A DNA stretch of 64,000 nucleotides from Bradyrhizobium sp. U87765 SZCCT0048 (GTDB taxonomy: Bacteria; Pseudomonadota; Alphaproteobacteria; Rhizobiales; Xanthobacteraceae), in assembly GCF_018131225.1 (NCBI RefSeq), contig NZ_JAFCMM010000003.1, positions 446,001 through 510,000 of the forward strand, in the 5' to 3' direction. The notes under the pieces were generated by a model. The model was not told the DNA's origin, searched no databases, and saw only the letters and a program-made list of their open reading frames with translations. The first letter of the stretch is position 1, and the number at the start of each line of letters is the position of its first letter. Positions 8,584-17,152 of the stretch are shown one piece after another. Position numbers and translations under genes: made by a program.

Positions 8584-9984
8584 TCAGTCCGCCGGTGCCG
8601 TTGCGCGAAGGTCGGCGAGACGCTTTTCCATAGCGGCGCGAACGTCGTAGTCCGGCCTGCCGAACGACGCGTTGCGCGTCGCGACGAAATCGCGCTGCTG
8701 CTGACGCAGTGTCGCCGCCGCACGACCATCCGCCGCTTTCACGGCGCGCGTATAGACGGCGTTGAGATCATGATCGAGCTGGCTGAGCCGCGGGTCGGCG
8801 CAGATCACCTTTTCCACCGCGCGCCGCGCCGTGGCGCAGTCGAACGACGGCCGCGCCGCCGCTGCGGCCACAGTGCTTGTCGCGGCCACCGCCGCCGCCT
8901 TCACCGCCCCCTGCAACGGCATCTGGGCGCCGACGCGTTCGATCTCCAGCGCCAGCGACTTGCGGTTGGTGATCGCCGCCTCGAGGCGCGGATTCAGCTT
9001 CAGCGCAGCATCGAAATCGGCCAGCGCACGCACGCGCTCGCCCTTCTTGCGCCACACCACACCGCGATTGGCGTAGGCGAGCGCGAACGACGGATCGAGC
9101 CGCAGCGCGGCATCATAGTCGGCCAACGCGCGATCGAGATCCCCCTTGAACTGATATGAGTCGGCGCGATTGGTCAGGAAATTGGCCTTCGGACGGATGC
9201 GGATTGCCGCGTCATAGTCGGCGATCGCCTTGTCGTAGTCGCTCTGGCCGGCATAGGACAGGCCGCGATTGTCGAAATACTCCGGCACCGACGGATCGAT
9301 GCGGATCGCCTCGCTCTCGTCGGCAAGGGCGAGATCCGCACGGCCGAGCTTCTTGTAGGCGGCACCGCGATTAGTGAAGGTCTGGGCGCGGCCGGGATCG
9401 AGACGGATCGCCGAGTCATAGTCCTGTACCGCGGCGGCGAAGTCGCCCTTGAAGTAGTAGGCCGCCCCGCGATCGGAAAACACCTGGGCATTGGCGGGGT
9501 CGAGACGAAGCGCATCGTTGTAGTCGGTGATGGCGCGGTCGTACTGACGCATGTTGTTGTAGACGTTGCCGCGGCCGTCGTACGCGCGGGCATCGTCCGG
9601 GGCAAGGCGGATGGCTTCATCGAAGTCGGAAAGCGCGCTCGCGAGATTGCCACCGAAACGTCGGCGCAACTCGCCGCGCAGGCGGAAGGCACGTGCGTTG
9701 GCGGCATCGAGCACGATGGCGCGATCGAGGTCGGCCAGTGCATCCGCGGTCTGGCCGCGCCTGTCAAATGCGCCGGCGCGCACCAGCAGCGCCGCACCGC
9801 GCGCCGCATCCGCCGTCGCCGGCGCATCGATCACCGTGGCGCAGGCGCCGATCAGCGCCTCCGGCAATGCCTTGCTGTCTGCGATGCAGGCCACCGGCTC
9901 GGCGGGCGGTTCGGCGCGCGCCGGGACGCCCGCGAAGGCGACCAGAACCGCGCACCACCGGCAAACCGCTGCGATCGACCTCAT
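8584..9984 (-). CDS. Exported TPR protein with C-terminal LprI-like domain
   Basis: A 466-residue protein. The ATG at 9984 opens a signal peptide (IAAVCRWCAVLVAFAG, cleaved near ARA). About nine TPR units follow, with repeated motifs such as ALADLDRAI, AYDGRGNVY and AIADYDAAI, covering roughly residues 60-370. The last 85 or so residues match the lysozyme-inhibitor LprI / DUF1311 pattern: a first Cys (SFDCAT), a second in VICADP, then LSQLDHDLNAVY and LRQQQRDFVATR. It is probably periplasmic. TPRs suggest a scaffold and LprI-like domains are linked to lysozyme binding, but the combined role is unknown. It lies 79 bases downstream of the ECF sigma gene on the same strand. Confidence 0.8.
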   Translation of the reverse strand: MRSIAAVCRWCAVLVAFAGVPARAEPPAEPVACIADSKALPEALIGACATVIDAPATADAARGAALLVRAGAFDRRGQTADALADLDRAIVLDAANARAFRLRGELRRRFGGNLASALSDFDEAIRLAPDDARAYDGRGNVYNNMRQYDRAITDYNDALRLDPANAQVFSDRGAAYYFKGDFAAAVQDYDSAIRLDPGRAQTFTNRGAAYKKLGRADLALADESEAIRIDPSVPEYFDNRGLSYAGQSDYDKAIADYDAAIRIRPKANFLTNRADSYQFKGDLDRALADYDAALRLDPSFALAYANRGVVWRKKGERVRALADFDAALKLNPRLEAAITNRKSLALEIERVGAQMPLQGAVKAAAVAATSTVAAAAARPSFDCATARRAVEKVICADPRLSQLDHDLNAVYTRAVKAADGRAAATLRQQQRDFVATRNASFGRPDYDVRAAMEKRLADLRATAPAD

Positions 9985-10063
9985 CCCGGACTCCACGTCC
10001 CGCCATGCGTCCGGATAGTCGCGCGCGGACACCGTCCGGTTCAAGAGGCGAGCGGCAGCACCG

Positions 10064-11308
10064 CTACCCATCCGCCTCGAGTTCCGCCAGCCGCCGCGTC
10101 AGCCAGCGGCGCTCCGGATCGAGCCGTACCAACGTGAGCGCCGCGCGATAGGCCGCGCACGCGTCATCGCGGCGGCCAAGCCGGCGCAACAGGTCGGCGC
10201 GGACCGCCGGCAGCAGATGATAGCCGGCAAGCGACTCACGCGCGGCCAGCGCATCGACGAGGTTGAGCGCTTTCTGCGGGCCATCCACCATGGATACCGC
10301 GGCAGCATGGTTGAGCGCCACGACCGGCGACGGATTGAGCCTCAGCAGCACCTCGTAGAGGCCGACGATCTGCCGCCAGTCGGTCGCCGCGAAGCTGCCG
10401 GCCTGGGCATGCAACGCCGCGATCGCCGCTTGCACGGCATAGGCGCTGGGAATGCCCGGTGCGCGCAGCGCCGCATTGACCAGCGCGGCTCCCTCCCCGA
10501 TCTGGTCCCTGTTCCAGCGCCCGCGATCCTGGAATTCGAGCTGGATCAGGTCGCCCTCCGCCGAGGCGCGGGCGTCGCGCCGGGCGTCGTGCAGCAGCAT
10601 CAGCGCCAGCAGCCCCGCAATGGCCGCGCGCTGCGGCATCAGTTGACGCAACAACCGGCCGAGCCGGATCGCTTCGCCGCAGAGATCGGCGCGGGTGAGA
10701 TCGCCGCCGGTGGTCGGCGCATAGCCTTCGGTGAAAACCTGATAAACCACCGCCAGCACGCCCTCGATGCGTTCGCCGAGCTGGTCGGCGTCCGGCGTTT
10801 GATAGGGGATGCGCGCCACGCGGATCTTGGTCTTCGCCCGCACCAGGCGCTGCGCCATCGTGTCCTCGGCGACCAGGAACGCGCGGGCCACCGCCGTGGT
10901 GGACAGGCCACAGACGGCGCGCAATGTCAGCGCAACCTGGGTTTCCAGGTTGAGTGCAGGATGACAGCAGGTGAAGATCAGCCGCAGCATGTCGTCGTCG
11001 AGCACATCGTCCCTGTCGATCGGCGCCGCCTCGCCCGCGATAGCGGCCTCGATCGCAAGCGCACGCTGCTTTTCGCGATAGGCGACACGGCGGCGCAGAC
11101 GATCGATCGCCTTGTGACGACCGACATTGACCAGCCACGCACGCGCGTTCGACGGCACGCCGTCCTGCGGCCATTGCCGCAGGGCTGCGGCAAATGCCTC
11201 CTGCAAGCCTTCCTCGGCCAGCTCGAAATCGCCGACGAGGCGGATCAGGGTCGCAAGGACCCTGCCCGCCTCGTCGCGAAACACCCGCTCGATGGCGCCA
11301 GTGTTCAC
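10064..11308 (-). CDS. ECF42-type RNA polymerase sigma factor with C-terminal extension
   Basis: A 414-residue sigma factor, about twice the length of a simple ECF sigma. Sigma region 2 lies near residues 5-75 (GFELAEEG-like GDFELAEEG, RAWLVNVGRHKAIDRLRR). A linker motif, TCCHPAL, is at residues 113-119, and region 4 carries GLSTTAVARAFLV. The long C-terminal part (residues 190-414) is the helical TPR-like extension of the ECF42 group. It starts with GTG, 13 bases after a DGPF/YCII gene on the same strand. No anti-sigma factor is visible. ECF42 factors are known for linkage to DGPF proteins, which fits here. Confidence 0.9.
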   Translation of the reverse strand: MNTGAIERVFRDEAGRVLATLIRLVGDFELAEEGLQEAFAAALRQWPQDGVPSNARAWLVNVGRHKAIDRLRRRVAYREKQRALAIEAAIAGEAAPIDRDDVLDDDMLRLIFTCCHPALNLETQVALTLRAVCGLSTTAVARAFLVAEDTMAQRLVRAKTKIRVARIPYQTPDADQLGERIEGVLAVVYQVFTEGYAPTTGGDLTRADLCGEAIRLGRLLRQLMPQRAAIAGLLALMLLHDARRDARASAEGDLIQLEFQDRGRWNRDQIGEGAALVNAALRAPGIPSAYAVQAAIAALHAQAGSFAATDWRQIVGLYEVLLRLNPSPVVALNHAAAVSMVDGPQKALNLVDALAARESLAGYHLLPAVRADLLRRLGRRDDACAAYRAALTLVRLDPERRWLTRRLAELEADG

Positions 11309-11321
11309 GCGGCACCCCGCG

Positions 11322-11672
11322 TCACATCACCGGCCAGATCGGCCGGACCTCGATGGCGCCGGTGCGTGCATCCGGAATGCGAGCTGCGATCGCATTGGCC
11401 TCGTCGAGATCCCTGGCCTCGATCAGGTAGTAGCCGCCGAGCTGCTCGCGGGTCTCGGCGAACGGACCGTCGGTGGCAAGGCTCTTGCCGCCGCGGACAC
11501 GCACTGTCGTCGCCTCGCGCGACGGCCGCAGCCGCTCGCCGCCCTTGTAGTTGCCGCTCTGGACGATGGCCTGGGTGAACGCGCCGTATTCGGCGGTCAG
11601 CGCGGCGTTCTCGTCCGGCGACCGCGATGCGCTTTCGGCTTCGTTGTGGAAGATCAGGAGAAGGTACTGCAT
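11322..11672 (-). CDS. YCII-related DGPF-domain protein (copy closest to sigma)
   Basis: A 116-residue YCII/DGPF-domain protein with the defining motif TDGPFAETREQLGGYYLI. A ferredoxin-like dimeric fold is known for the family. The usual start MQYLLLIFHNE is used. It is immediately upstream of the ECF42 sigma gene (13-base gap), so the two are almost certainly cotranscribed. DGPF proteins accompany ECF42 sigma factors widely, and their biochemical role is unresolved. It is clearly paralogous to the next gene upstream. Confidence 0.9.
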   Translation of the reverse strand: MQYLLLIFHNEAESASRSPDENAALTAEYGAFTQAIVQSGNYKGGERLRPSREATTVRVRGGKSLATDGPFAETREQLGGYYLIEARDLDEANAIAARIPDARTGAIEVRPIWPVM

Positions 11673-11812
11673 GTGAAGTCACTCCAGTGATGAGCAGGAT
11701 AGCTCGCCGGTCAGTCGAACCAATTGCCTCCAGATCGACCGCGGCGACAAAACTTTTTGCTGCGGTGAGCAGAGGCCGGACGACGGGTCAGGCCTCGCGC
11801 CCATGTCCGCGA

Positions 11813-12163
11813 TCAGGTATGCGGCCAGATCGGCCTGACCTCGATCGCACCATTTCGCGCTCCCGGAATCCGGGCGGCGATGGTGCAGGCATCGTCGTGA
11901 TCCCTGGCGTCGATCAGGTAGTAACCGGCGGTCTGCTCGCGTGCTTCCGCGTATGGGCCATCGGTCGTCAGCGTCTTGCCGCTGCGCACACGCACCGTGG
12001 TGGCCATCGCCGTCGGGTGCAGCCGCTCGCCACCCTTGAAGTGGCCGCTCTGGATGATGCCCTGGGTGAAAGTGCCGTACTCATTGGAGAGAGCGGCCTT
12101 GTCGGCGTCCGCACGCGCAGCGTTCTCGGCTTCGTTCTGATAGATCAGCAGCAGATATTGCAT
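11813..12163 (-). CDS. YCII-related DGPF-domain protein (second copy)
   Basis: A 116-residue paralogue of the neighbouring YCII gene, with the same start MQYLLLIYQNE and the motif TDGPYAEAREQTAGYYLI, in which Phe is replaced by Tyr. The C-termini also match (GAIEVRPIWP). The ATG at 12163 was chosen because the frame extends upstream without homology. It lies 140 bases upstream of the first copy on the same strand. A tandem duplication within the ECF42 locus is the simplest explanation. Confidence 0.88.
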   Translation of the reverse strand: MQYLLLIYQNEAENAARADADKAALSNEYGTFTQGIIQSGHFKGGERLHPTAMATTVRVRSGKTLTTDGPYAEAREQTAGYYLIDARDHDDACTIAARIPGARNGAIEVRPIWPHT

Positions 12164-12270
12164 GGGTGGCTCCATGGGTTGGCGAGCAGGATAGCTCACC
12201 ACCCAGTCGAACGGGCTTCGAAGGGATCGACAGGCCGGCGAAATATTTTCTTGCAGACGCCCGGCGCGGC

Positions 12271-12654
12271 TCAGGAAGGCGGGTCGGCACAGGCCCGCAG
12301 GGTTGTGGTGCCGAGGCCGACCGGATAGCCCATGACCCCGGACAGGGGATGGCAAGCGCCCTCGACGCAGATCCGCCACTCGCCGGCGGCGCCGGAATTG
12401 CCGAGAACCACCTCCGGGGGCGTCTTGACCTGCGGCGCCCAGCGCCACCAGCCGTCGACCAGGCGGGCGTCCGGAGCCGGTTCCATGCCCGCCCCCGAGC
12501 CCTTGACCCGCGCTTCGACCAGATGAAGGCCCTGCCCGTCGATCCGCCAGTCCTCCTGCCAGTCGACCTTCTCGACCGAATGGGTCCAGACCAGCATGAA
12601 CGCCGTGACCTGCAGCACCTTGGCAGCGCCGGCGGAGGCGAGGCAGAGCGCCAA
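12271..12654 (-). CDS. DUF1850 protein of the TAXI-TRAP unit
   Basis: A 127-residue protein matching the DUF1850 pattern: FMLVWTHSVEKVDWQEDW, a glycine-rich middle, then WRICVEGACHPL with two Cys. DUF1850 genes typically sit next to fused TRAP permeases of the TAXI class, as here. It begins with TTG 12 bases after the permease stop, so it is in the same operon. An N-terminal hydrophobic stretch may be a signal or anchor. Its role in transport is not established. Confidence 0.8.
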   Translation of the reverse strand: MALCLASAGAAKVLQVTAFMLVWTHSVEKVDWQEDWRIDGQGLHLVEARVKGSGAGMEPAPDARLVDGWWRWAPQVKTPPEVVLGNSGAAGEWRICVEGACHPLSGVMGYPVGLGTTTLRACADPPS

Positions 12655-12666
12655 CGCGTCAGTTCC

Positions 12667-14775
12667 TCAAGCCGTCACCGGCTCAGCGCGCGTGCGCGTA
12701 CGCCACTGCCAGGCCACGACCAGTGCGCCGACGACATAGCCGACGACATCGCTGTAGGCGAATTCGCCGAACAGGCAGATCGCCGCCGCGAAGGCCACGA
12801 CGCGCTCCAGCACCGACAGGCGGGTGAATAGAAAGCCGATGGCGACGATGCCAAACAGCCCGATCGCCGCCAACGCCTTGACGAAAGCATAGGCGACCGC
12901 GCCATAGAAGCCGATCTGAAGCGCCATCGGATCGCCATCTTGCAACATCAGCGCCGGCGAATACACCGCGATGAACGGGATGACGTAGCCGGCCAGCGCG
13001 ATGCGCATCGCCTCCCAGCCGATCTTGTCGGGGTTCTCCTTGGCGATCGGCGCCGCGGCGAGCGCCGCCAGCGCCACCGGAGGCGACAGGTCGGCCATGA
13101 TGCCGTAATAGAACGCGAACATGTGGCTGACGATCAGCGGCACGCCGAGCTTGGCGAGCGCCGGCGCCGCCAGCGCCGCAGTGATGATGTAGGTCGGGAT
13201 CGTCGGGATGCCGGTGCCGAGCAGGATCGACAGGATCATGGTCAGCACCAGCGCCAGGAACAGGCTCTTGGCGCCGAGTCCGATCACCCAGCTGCCGAAG
13301 ATGGTTCCGACACCGGTCTGGGTCATCATGCCGATGATGGTGCCGACGATGGCGCAGGCGATGCCGACGGTCAGCGCCGACTTGGAGCTGTCGGCAAGCG
13401 AGTCCCGGCACGAGGCCAGCGTGGCGCGCCCCCCCTTCGTCACGAAGCAGGCCAGCACCAGCGCCGCGATCACGCCGGCGACGAAGCGGATGTCGAGGCC
13501 CTGACGCAGCAGCGCGCCGACCACCAGCGCGAGGCCAATCCAGAAAATGACGCGCAGCGCCTGGCTCGGCAGCCCGAGCGCAATGCTCGCCCCGAGGATG
13601 AGGCCGACGGTGAGCGACAGGCCCATGGTGCCGGCATAGAGCGGCGTGAAGCCCTCGAACAGCATGTAGACCAGCGCCGCCAGCGGCAGCACCAGGAACC
13701 ACTTGTCGCGCAGCGCCTTGAGCACGCTCGGCATCTCCGAGCGCTTCATGCCCTCGAGGCCGTACTTGCCGGCCTCCAGATGCACCATCCAGAACGCCGA
13801 GGCGAAATACAGGATCGCCGGGATCACTGCCGCCTTGACGATGACGGCGTACTCGACGCCGAGCGTCTCGGCCATGATGAAAGCCACCGCGCCCATCACC
13901 GGCGGCATGATCTGGCCGCCCATCGAGGCGGTGGCCTCGACGCCGGCAGCAAAGGCGCGGCGATAGCCGAAGCGGATCATCAGCGGAATGGTGAACTGGC
14001 CGACGGTCACGACGTTGGCGACGCCCGACCCCGAGATCGTGCCCATCATGCCGGAAGAGAACACCGCGACCTTGGCCGGGCCGCCGCGGGTGCCGCCGAA
14101 CAAGCCCAGCGAAACATCGTTGAACAGCTGGATCATGCCGGCGCGCTCCAGGAACGAGCCGAACAGAATGAACAGGAAGATGTAGGTCGCCGACACATAG
14201 ATCGGCACGCCGTAAAAGCCCTCGGTGCCGTAAGACAGGTGACCGATGATCTGGTCGAAGTCGTAGCCGCGGTGATTGAGCGGCGCCGGCAGATACTGGC
14301 CGAAGAACCAGTACAGCAGGCAGGCGCCGCACATCAGCGGCAGCGCGAGGCCCATCATCCGCCGCGTTCCCTCGAAGATCAGCACCACCAGCAGCGAGCC
14401 GACGATGAGATCAAGCCGCGACGGATCGCCGTCGCGCAGGATGAGATCCTTGTAGTACAGCCACTGGTAGAGGCCGCAGTAGAAGCCGAGCGCACCGATC
14501 AACCAGCCGGCGGCACGGCCGACATTGCTCCTGGCGGTGAAGTTGCCGATCAATCCGAAGGTCAGCAGCAGGAGGAAGCCGACATGGACGCCACGTACCA
14601 CCTGGCTCGGCAGCACGTTCCAGGCCGCGATCACCAGTTGGAAGACGGCGAAGGCGATGCCGATGGCATAGGCGAGACGCCCCCACCAGCCGGGTCCGAA
14701 GCCGTCAGGAAAGCCGTGTTCGAAATTGTCGAGCTCGACCTTGACCGGCTCCGCCGTGCCATGCGCGTGCGCCAT
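12667..14775 (-). CDS. TRAP transporter fused permease (TAXI class)
   Basis: A 702-residue integral membrane protein that fuses the small DctQ-like and large DctM-like subunits, the architecture of TAXI-TRAP systems. Many hydrophobic segments are visible. The DctM-like core includes SGSGVANVVTVGQFTIPLMIR, interrupted here by normal family spacing, and GTGIPTIPTYII. It uses an ion gradient to import an organic acid or amino acid delivered by the binding protein at 14865-15812, which is its upstream partner. The last few residues lead directly into DUF1850. The substrate cannot be told from sequence. Confidence 0.92.
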   Translation of the reverse strand: MAHAHGTAEPVKVELDNFEHGFPDGFGPGWWGRLAYAIGIAFAVFQLVIAAWNVLPSQVVRGVHVGFLLLLTFGLIGNFTARSNVGRAAGWLIGALGFYCGLYQWLYYKDLILRDGDPSRLDLIVGSLLVVLIFEGTRRMMGLALPLMCGACLLYWFFGQYLPAPLNHRGYDFDQIIGHLSYGTEGFYGVPIYVSATYIFLFILFGSFLERAGMIQLFNDVSLGLFGGTRGGPAKVAVFSSGMMGTISGSGVANVVTVGQFTIPLMIRFGYRRAFAAGVEATASMGGQIMPPVMGAVAFIMAETLGVEYAVIVKAAVIPAILYFASAFWMVHLEAGKYGLEGMKRSEMPSVLKALRDKWFLVLPLAALVYMLFEGFTPLYAGTMGLSLTVGLILGASIALGLPSQALRVIFWIGLALVVGALLRQGLDIRFVAGVIAALVLACFVTKGGRATLASCRDSLADSSKSALTVGIACAIVGTIIGMMTQTGVGTIFGSWVIGLGAKSLFLALVLTMILSILLGTGIPTIPTYIITAALAAPALAKLGVPLIVSHMFAFYYGIMADLSPPVALAALAAAPIAKENPDKIGWEAMRIALAGYVIPFIAVYSPALMLQDGDPMALQIGFYGAVAYAFVKALAAIGLFGIVAIGFLFTRLSVLERVVAFAAAICLFGEFAYSDVVGYVVGALVVAWQWRTRTRAEPVTA

Positions 14776-14800
14776 CTCGCGTATCCCCTGCCCTGAAAGC

Positions 14801-14826
14801 GCCGCGCCCCGTTGCCGGGGCGCGGC
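14801..14826 (-). promoter_or_regulatory. GC hairpin between binding protein and permease
   Basis: A perfect 10-bp GC stem (14801-14810 with 14817-14826) with a 6-base loop sits 38 bases after the binding-protein stop and 25 bases before the permease start. There is no T-run on the minus-strand side. Such hairpins often protect the upstream mRNA or partly terminate, which would give more binding protein than permease. Confidence 0.5.
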
Positions 14827-14864
14827 GGCCAGTCAGCCCGCTGACGCGGGCATGGTGGGCGTCC

Positions 14865-15812
14865 TTACTTGAGGACGCCCTTTTCCTTGTAGTAGCGGAT
14901 CGCGCCGGGATGCAGCGGCACCGGACTGCCGCTCGCGGCGGTCTCCAGCTTGATGTCCTTGCCGGCGACATGGGCGTTCGCCAGCTCCGGCAGGCCCTCG
15001 AAGATGGTCTTGGTCATTTGATAGACGAGGTCGTCGGACACCGCCGAGCTCGTGACGAGATAGTTGATCACCGCGGCCGACGGCACGTCGGCCTCCTGGC
15101 CCGTGTAGGTCTTAGCCGGGATGGTCACGGCGACGAACGGCGGCCCGATCTTGTCGACGGTCGCCTTGGGGATCGCGACCACGTTGATCGCCGACGAGTT
15201 GCTGAGGTCGCGCAGCGAGGCAACGCCGAGGCCTGCCGACTGCAGCGTGGCGTCGAGCTGGCGATTCTTCATCAGATCGACCGATTCGGCGAACGGCAGG
15301 TACTCGACCTTGCCGAGGTCCTTGTAGCCCATGCCGGCGGCGGCGAGGATGGCGCGCGAGTTGAGCTCGGTGCCCGACTTCGGCGCGCCGACCGACAGGC
15401 TGCGGCCCTTGAGATCAGCCAGCGTCTTGATGCCACTGTCGGCTGTGGCCACGAGCTGGATGTAGTTGGGGTAGATCGCGGCGATGGTGCGCAGCTTGCC
15501 GAGCTTGGCCTTGAAGCCGGCCTCTTCGTCGCCGTCCCAGGCGGCCTTAAGCGTGTCACCAAGGGTGAAAGCAATCTCGCCACCACCGCGCTCGATCAGG
15601 ATGACGTTTTCGACCGATGCCTTGGTCGCCTGCACCTGCGTCTTGACGTTCGGAATCTTGTCGCCGAACAACTTTCCGATCGCGACCCCGAGCGGATAGT
15701 AGACGCCCGACGTACCGCCGGTGAGCACATTGATGAACTGCTGCGCCGATGCGGCCTGCGCCGACAAAAGCAGCGCGGCGGCGGCCGCCGCTGCGACTAG
15801 CCTCGATTTCAT
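14865..15812 (-). CDS. TAXI-family TRAP transporter solute-binding protein
   Basis: A 315-residue periplasmic binding protein. The ATG at 15812 gives the signal peptide MKSRLVAAAAAAALLLSAQ, cleaved near ASA. The mature start, QFINVLTGGTSGVYYPLG, shows the TAXI hallmark TGGTxGVYYPxG. GAPKSGTELNSRAIL and GLGVASLRDL also fit the family. It is the first gene of the three-gene unit binding protein - fused permease - DUF1850. A longer frame to 15899 exists but would bury the signal peptide. Confidence 0.92.
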   Translation of the reverse strand: MKSRLVAAAAAAALLLSAQAASAQQFINVLTGGTSGVYYPLGVAIGKLFGDKIPNVKTQVQATKASVENVILIERGGGEIAFTLGDTLKAAWDGDEEAGFKAKLGKLRTIAAIYPNYIQLVATADSGIKTLADLKGRSLSVGAPKSGTELNSRAILAAAGMGYKDLGKVEYLPFAESVDLMKNRQLDATLQSAGLGVASLRDLSNSSAINVVAIPKATVDKIGPPFVAVTIPAKTYTGQEADVPSAAVINYLVTSSAVSDDLVYQMTKTIFEGLPELANAHVAGKDIKLETAASGSPVPLHPGAIRYYKEKGVLK

Positions 15813-16007
15813 GTGATTCAACTCCCCAGACACAGTCAGCAACGTAGCGGATGAACCCCTGTGGTCAACATGCACAGAGGCTGCGGCAGGACGCCGCATG
15901 CCACATCGTCAGACATGCGCGGAACACAGGAACCCGCACGGCAACCATGGCGCGCATGACGGCGCGATGATCAGGTGTCACATGGGGAGTGAAGGCGCGG
16001 CGGCGGG

Positions 16008-16505
16008 TTACTCGAACTTCATGTCGATGCAGCGGTGCACGTCGGGCTGCGTGCCGCCGACCGCGATCGTGAAGCAGGCCTTGGCCGCGAGCTTGGTGTT
16101 GTCACTGACCCACATCACGAAACCACCGGGGCCATAGATCGAGTTGGTGTTGGGTCCCTCGGTCTCCGCCGCGTCGAAGGAATAGCTGGAGTCGGTCGCA
16201 AACACGCGCTCGCGCTTCTGGCAGTTGCCGCCCTCGGTCTGGATCTGGATGAAATCCTTATTGTCCTTGGTGACGGTCATCGCTGCCGTACAACGGAAAT
16301 AGTCCGAGGTCTTGCCGTTGAAAATGTAGGCGAACGATCGGCAGGTCGAGGTCTGCAGCTTGCCGGCGCTGAGGCCGCGGCTGCAGGAAATACGCTGGTT
16401 GGAGCTGAGGCGAATGTCATCCGCAGCAATCGCAGCAGATGCCGAAATGGCGGCGATGACGACTGCCGAGGCGGCAAGCGACAGGGTTTTCAGCGACACG
16501 GACAT
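16008..16505 (-). CDS. Exported hypothetical protein
   Basis: A 165-residue secreted or periplasmic protein. The signal peptide is SLKTLSLAASAVVIAAIS, cleaved near AIA-ADD. The mature part contains about six cysteines (ISCSRG, TSTCRSF, YFRCTA, GGNCQKR, KACFTI, HRCIDM), suggesting three disulfides and a compact beta-rich fold. I do not recognise a family. It is a single gene 195 bases upstream, in sequence order, of the TAXI binding-protein start. Confidence 0.7.
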   Translation of the reverse strand: MSVSLKTLSLAASAVVIAAISASAAIAADDIRLSSNQRISCSRGLSAGKLQTSTCRSFAYIFNGKTSDYFRCTAAMTVTKDNKDFIQIQTEGGNCQKRERVFATDSSYSFDAAETEGPNTNSIYGPGGFVMWVSDNTKLAAKACFTIAVGGTQPDVHRCIDMKFE

Positions 16506-16633
16506 CCACCAGCTCCCAGGGTTTCTCAGCCGCAGCAAAGATAGCTGGGCGTCTCGCCGAGAGATAGCGGGAAATTCTCAAATCCGCGCGCTAGGATCGC
16601 GGGACGACCACACGGAATTGGGAGATCCGCGCC

Positions 16634-17050
16634 ATGAACGGCCATATCGATCCGACCAGGGAGCGCTACCAACTGTTCAGGGATCTGCCGCGCGTCGGGC
16701 CGATCCACATGCTGAACCTCGTGCGCCTCCGCGCCGAGGCCGCCTACCCCGACGGTCGCAAGGCGACCGGCGCGGAAGCCTATGCGGCCTATGGCCGTGA
16801 CAGCGGACCGGTGTTCCGACGGCTCGGCGGCAGCATCGTCTGGCGCGGCAACTTTGAGTTCACCCTGATCGGGCCGGCGGACGAACGCTGGGACGAGGTG
16901 TTCATCGCGCAGTATCCGAGCGCAGAGGCCTTCATCGAGATGCTGCGCGACCCGGTCTACCGCGAAGCGGTGAAGCACCGCCAGGCCGCGGTGGAGGATT
17001 CCCGACTGATCCGCCACACGCCGGCCGAGACCGGCACACATTTCGGCTGA
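16634..17050 (+). CDS. DUF1330 domain protein
   Basis: A 138-residue cytoplasmic protein with the DUF1330 (dimeric alpha/beta barrel) pattern: HMLNLVRLRAEA, a GAEAYAAYG helix, LGGSIVWRGN, and VFIAQYPSAEAFIEML...YREAVKHRQAA. The function of this family is not established. It begins 128 bases from the divergent exported-protein gene. The ATG at 16634 is preceded by a GGAG-like sequence. Confidence 0.8.
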   Translation: MNGHIDPTRERYQLFRDLPRVGPIHMLNLVRLRAEAAYPDGRKATGAEAYAAYGRDSGPVFRRLGGSIVWRGNFEFTLIGPADERWDEVFIAQYPSAEAFIEMLRDPVYREAVKHRQAAVEDSRLIRHTPAETGTHFG

Positions 17051-17152
17051 CGCCGAACGGCTTCGTGCCAACTGGACCGCCTCGCCTGACCGAGACGCGT
17101 CTCAACAAGCGAACCACGGCGCGCTCGCGATTCCCTCGAAAGCGAACGCGCT

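Noticed and set aside
12940..14796. 618-codon plus-strand frame opposite the TRAP permease
   Set aside because: Composition (Gln/Arg/His/Asp-rich, no hydrophobic core) is typical of an antisense shadow; the permease on the other strand is unambiguous.
14857..14880. 8-bp hairpin followed by TTTT on the plus strand, at the end of the TAXI binding-protein gene
   Set aside because: It overlaps the last codons of a minus-strand gene and the T-run is on the wrong side for that gene; no plus-strand gene ends there.
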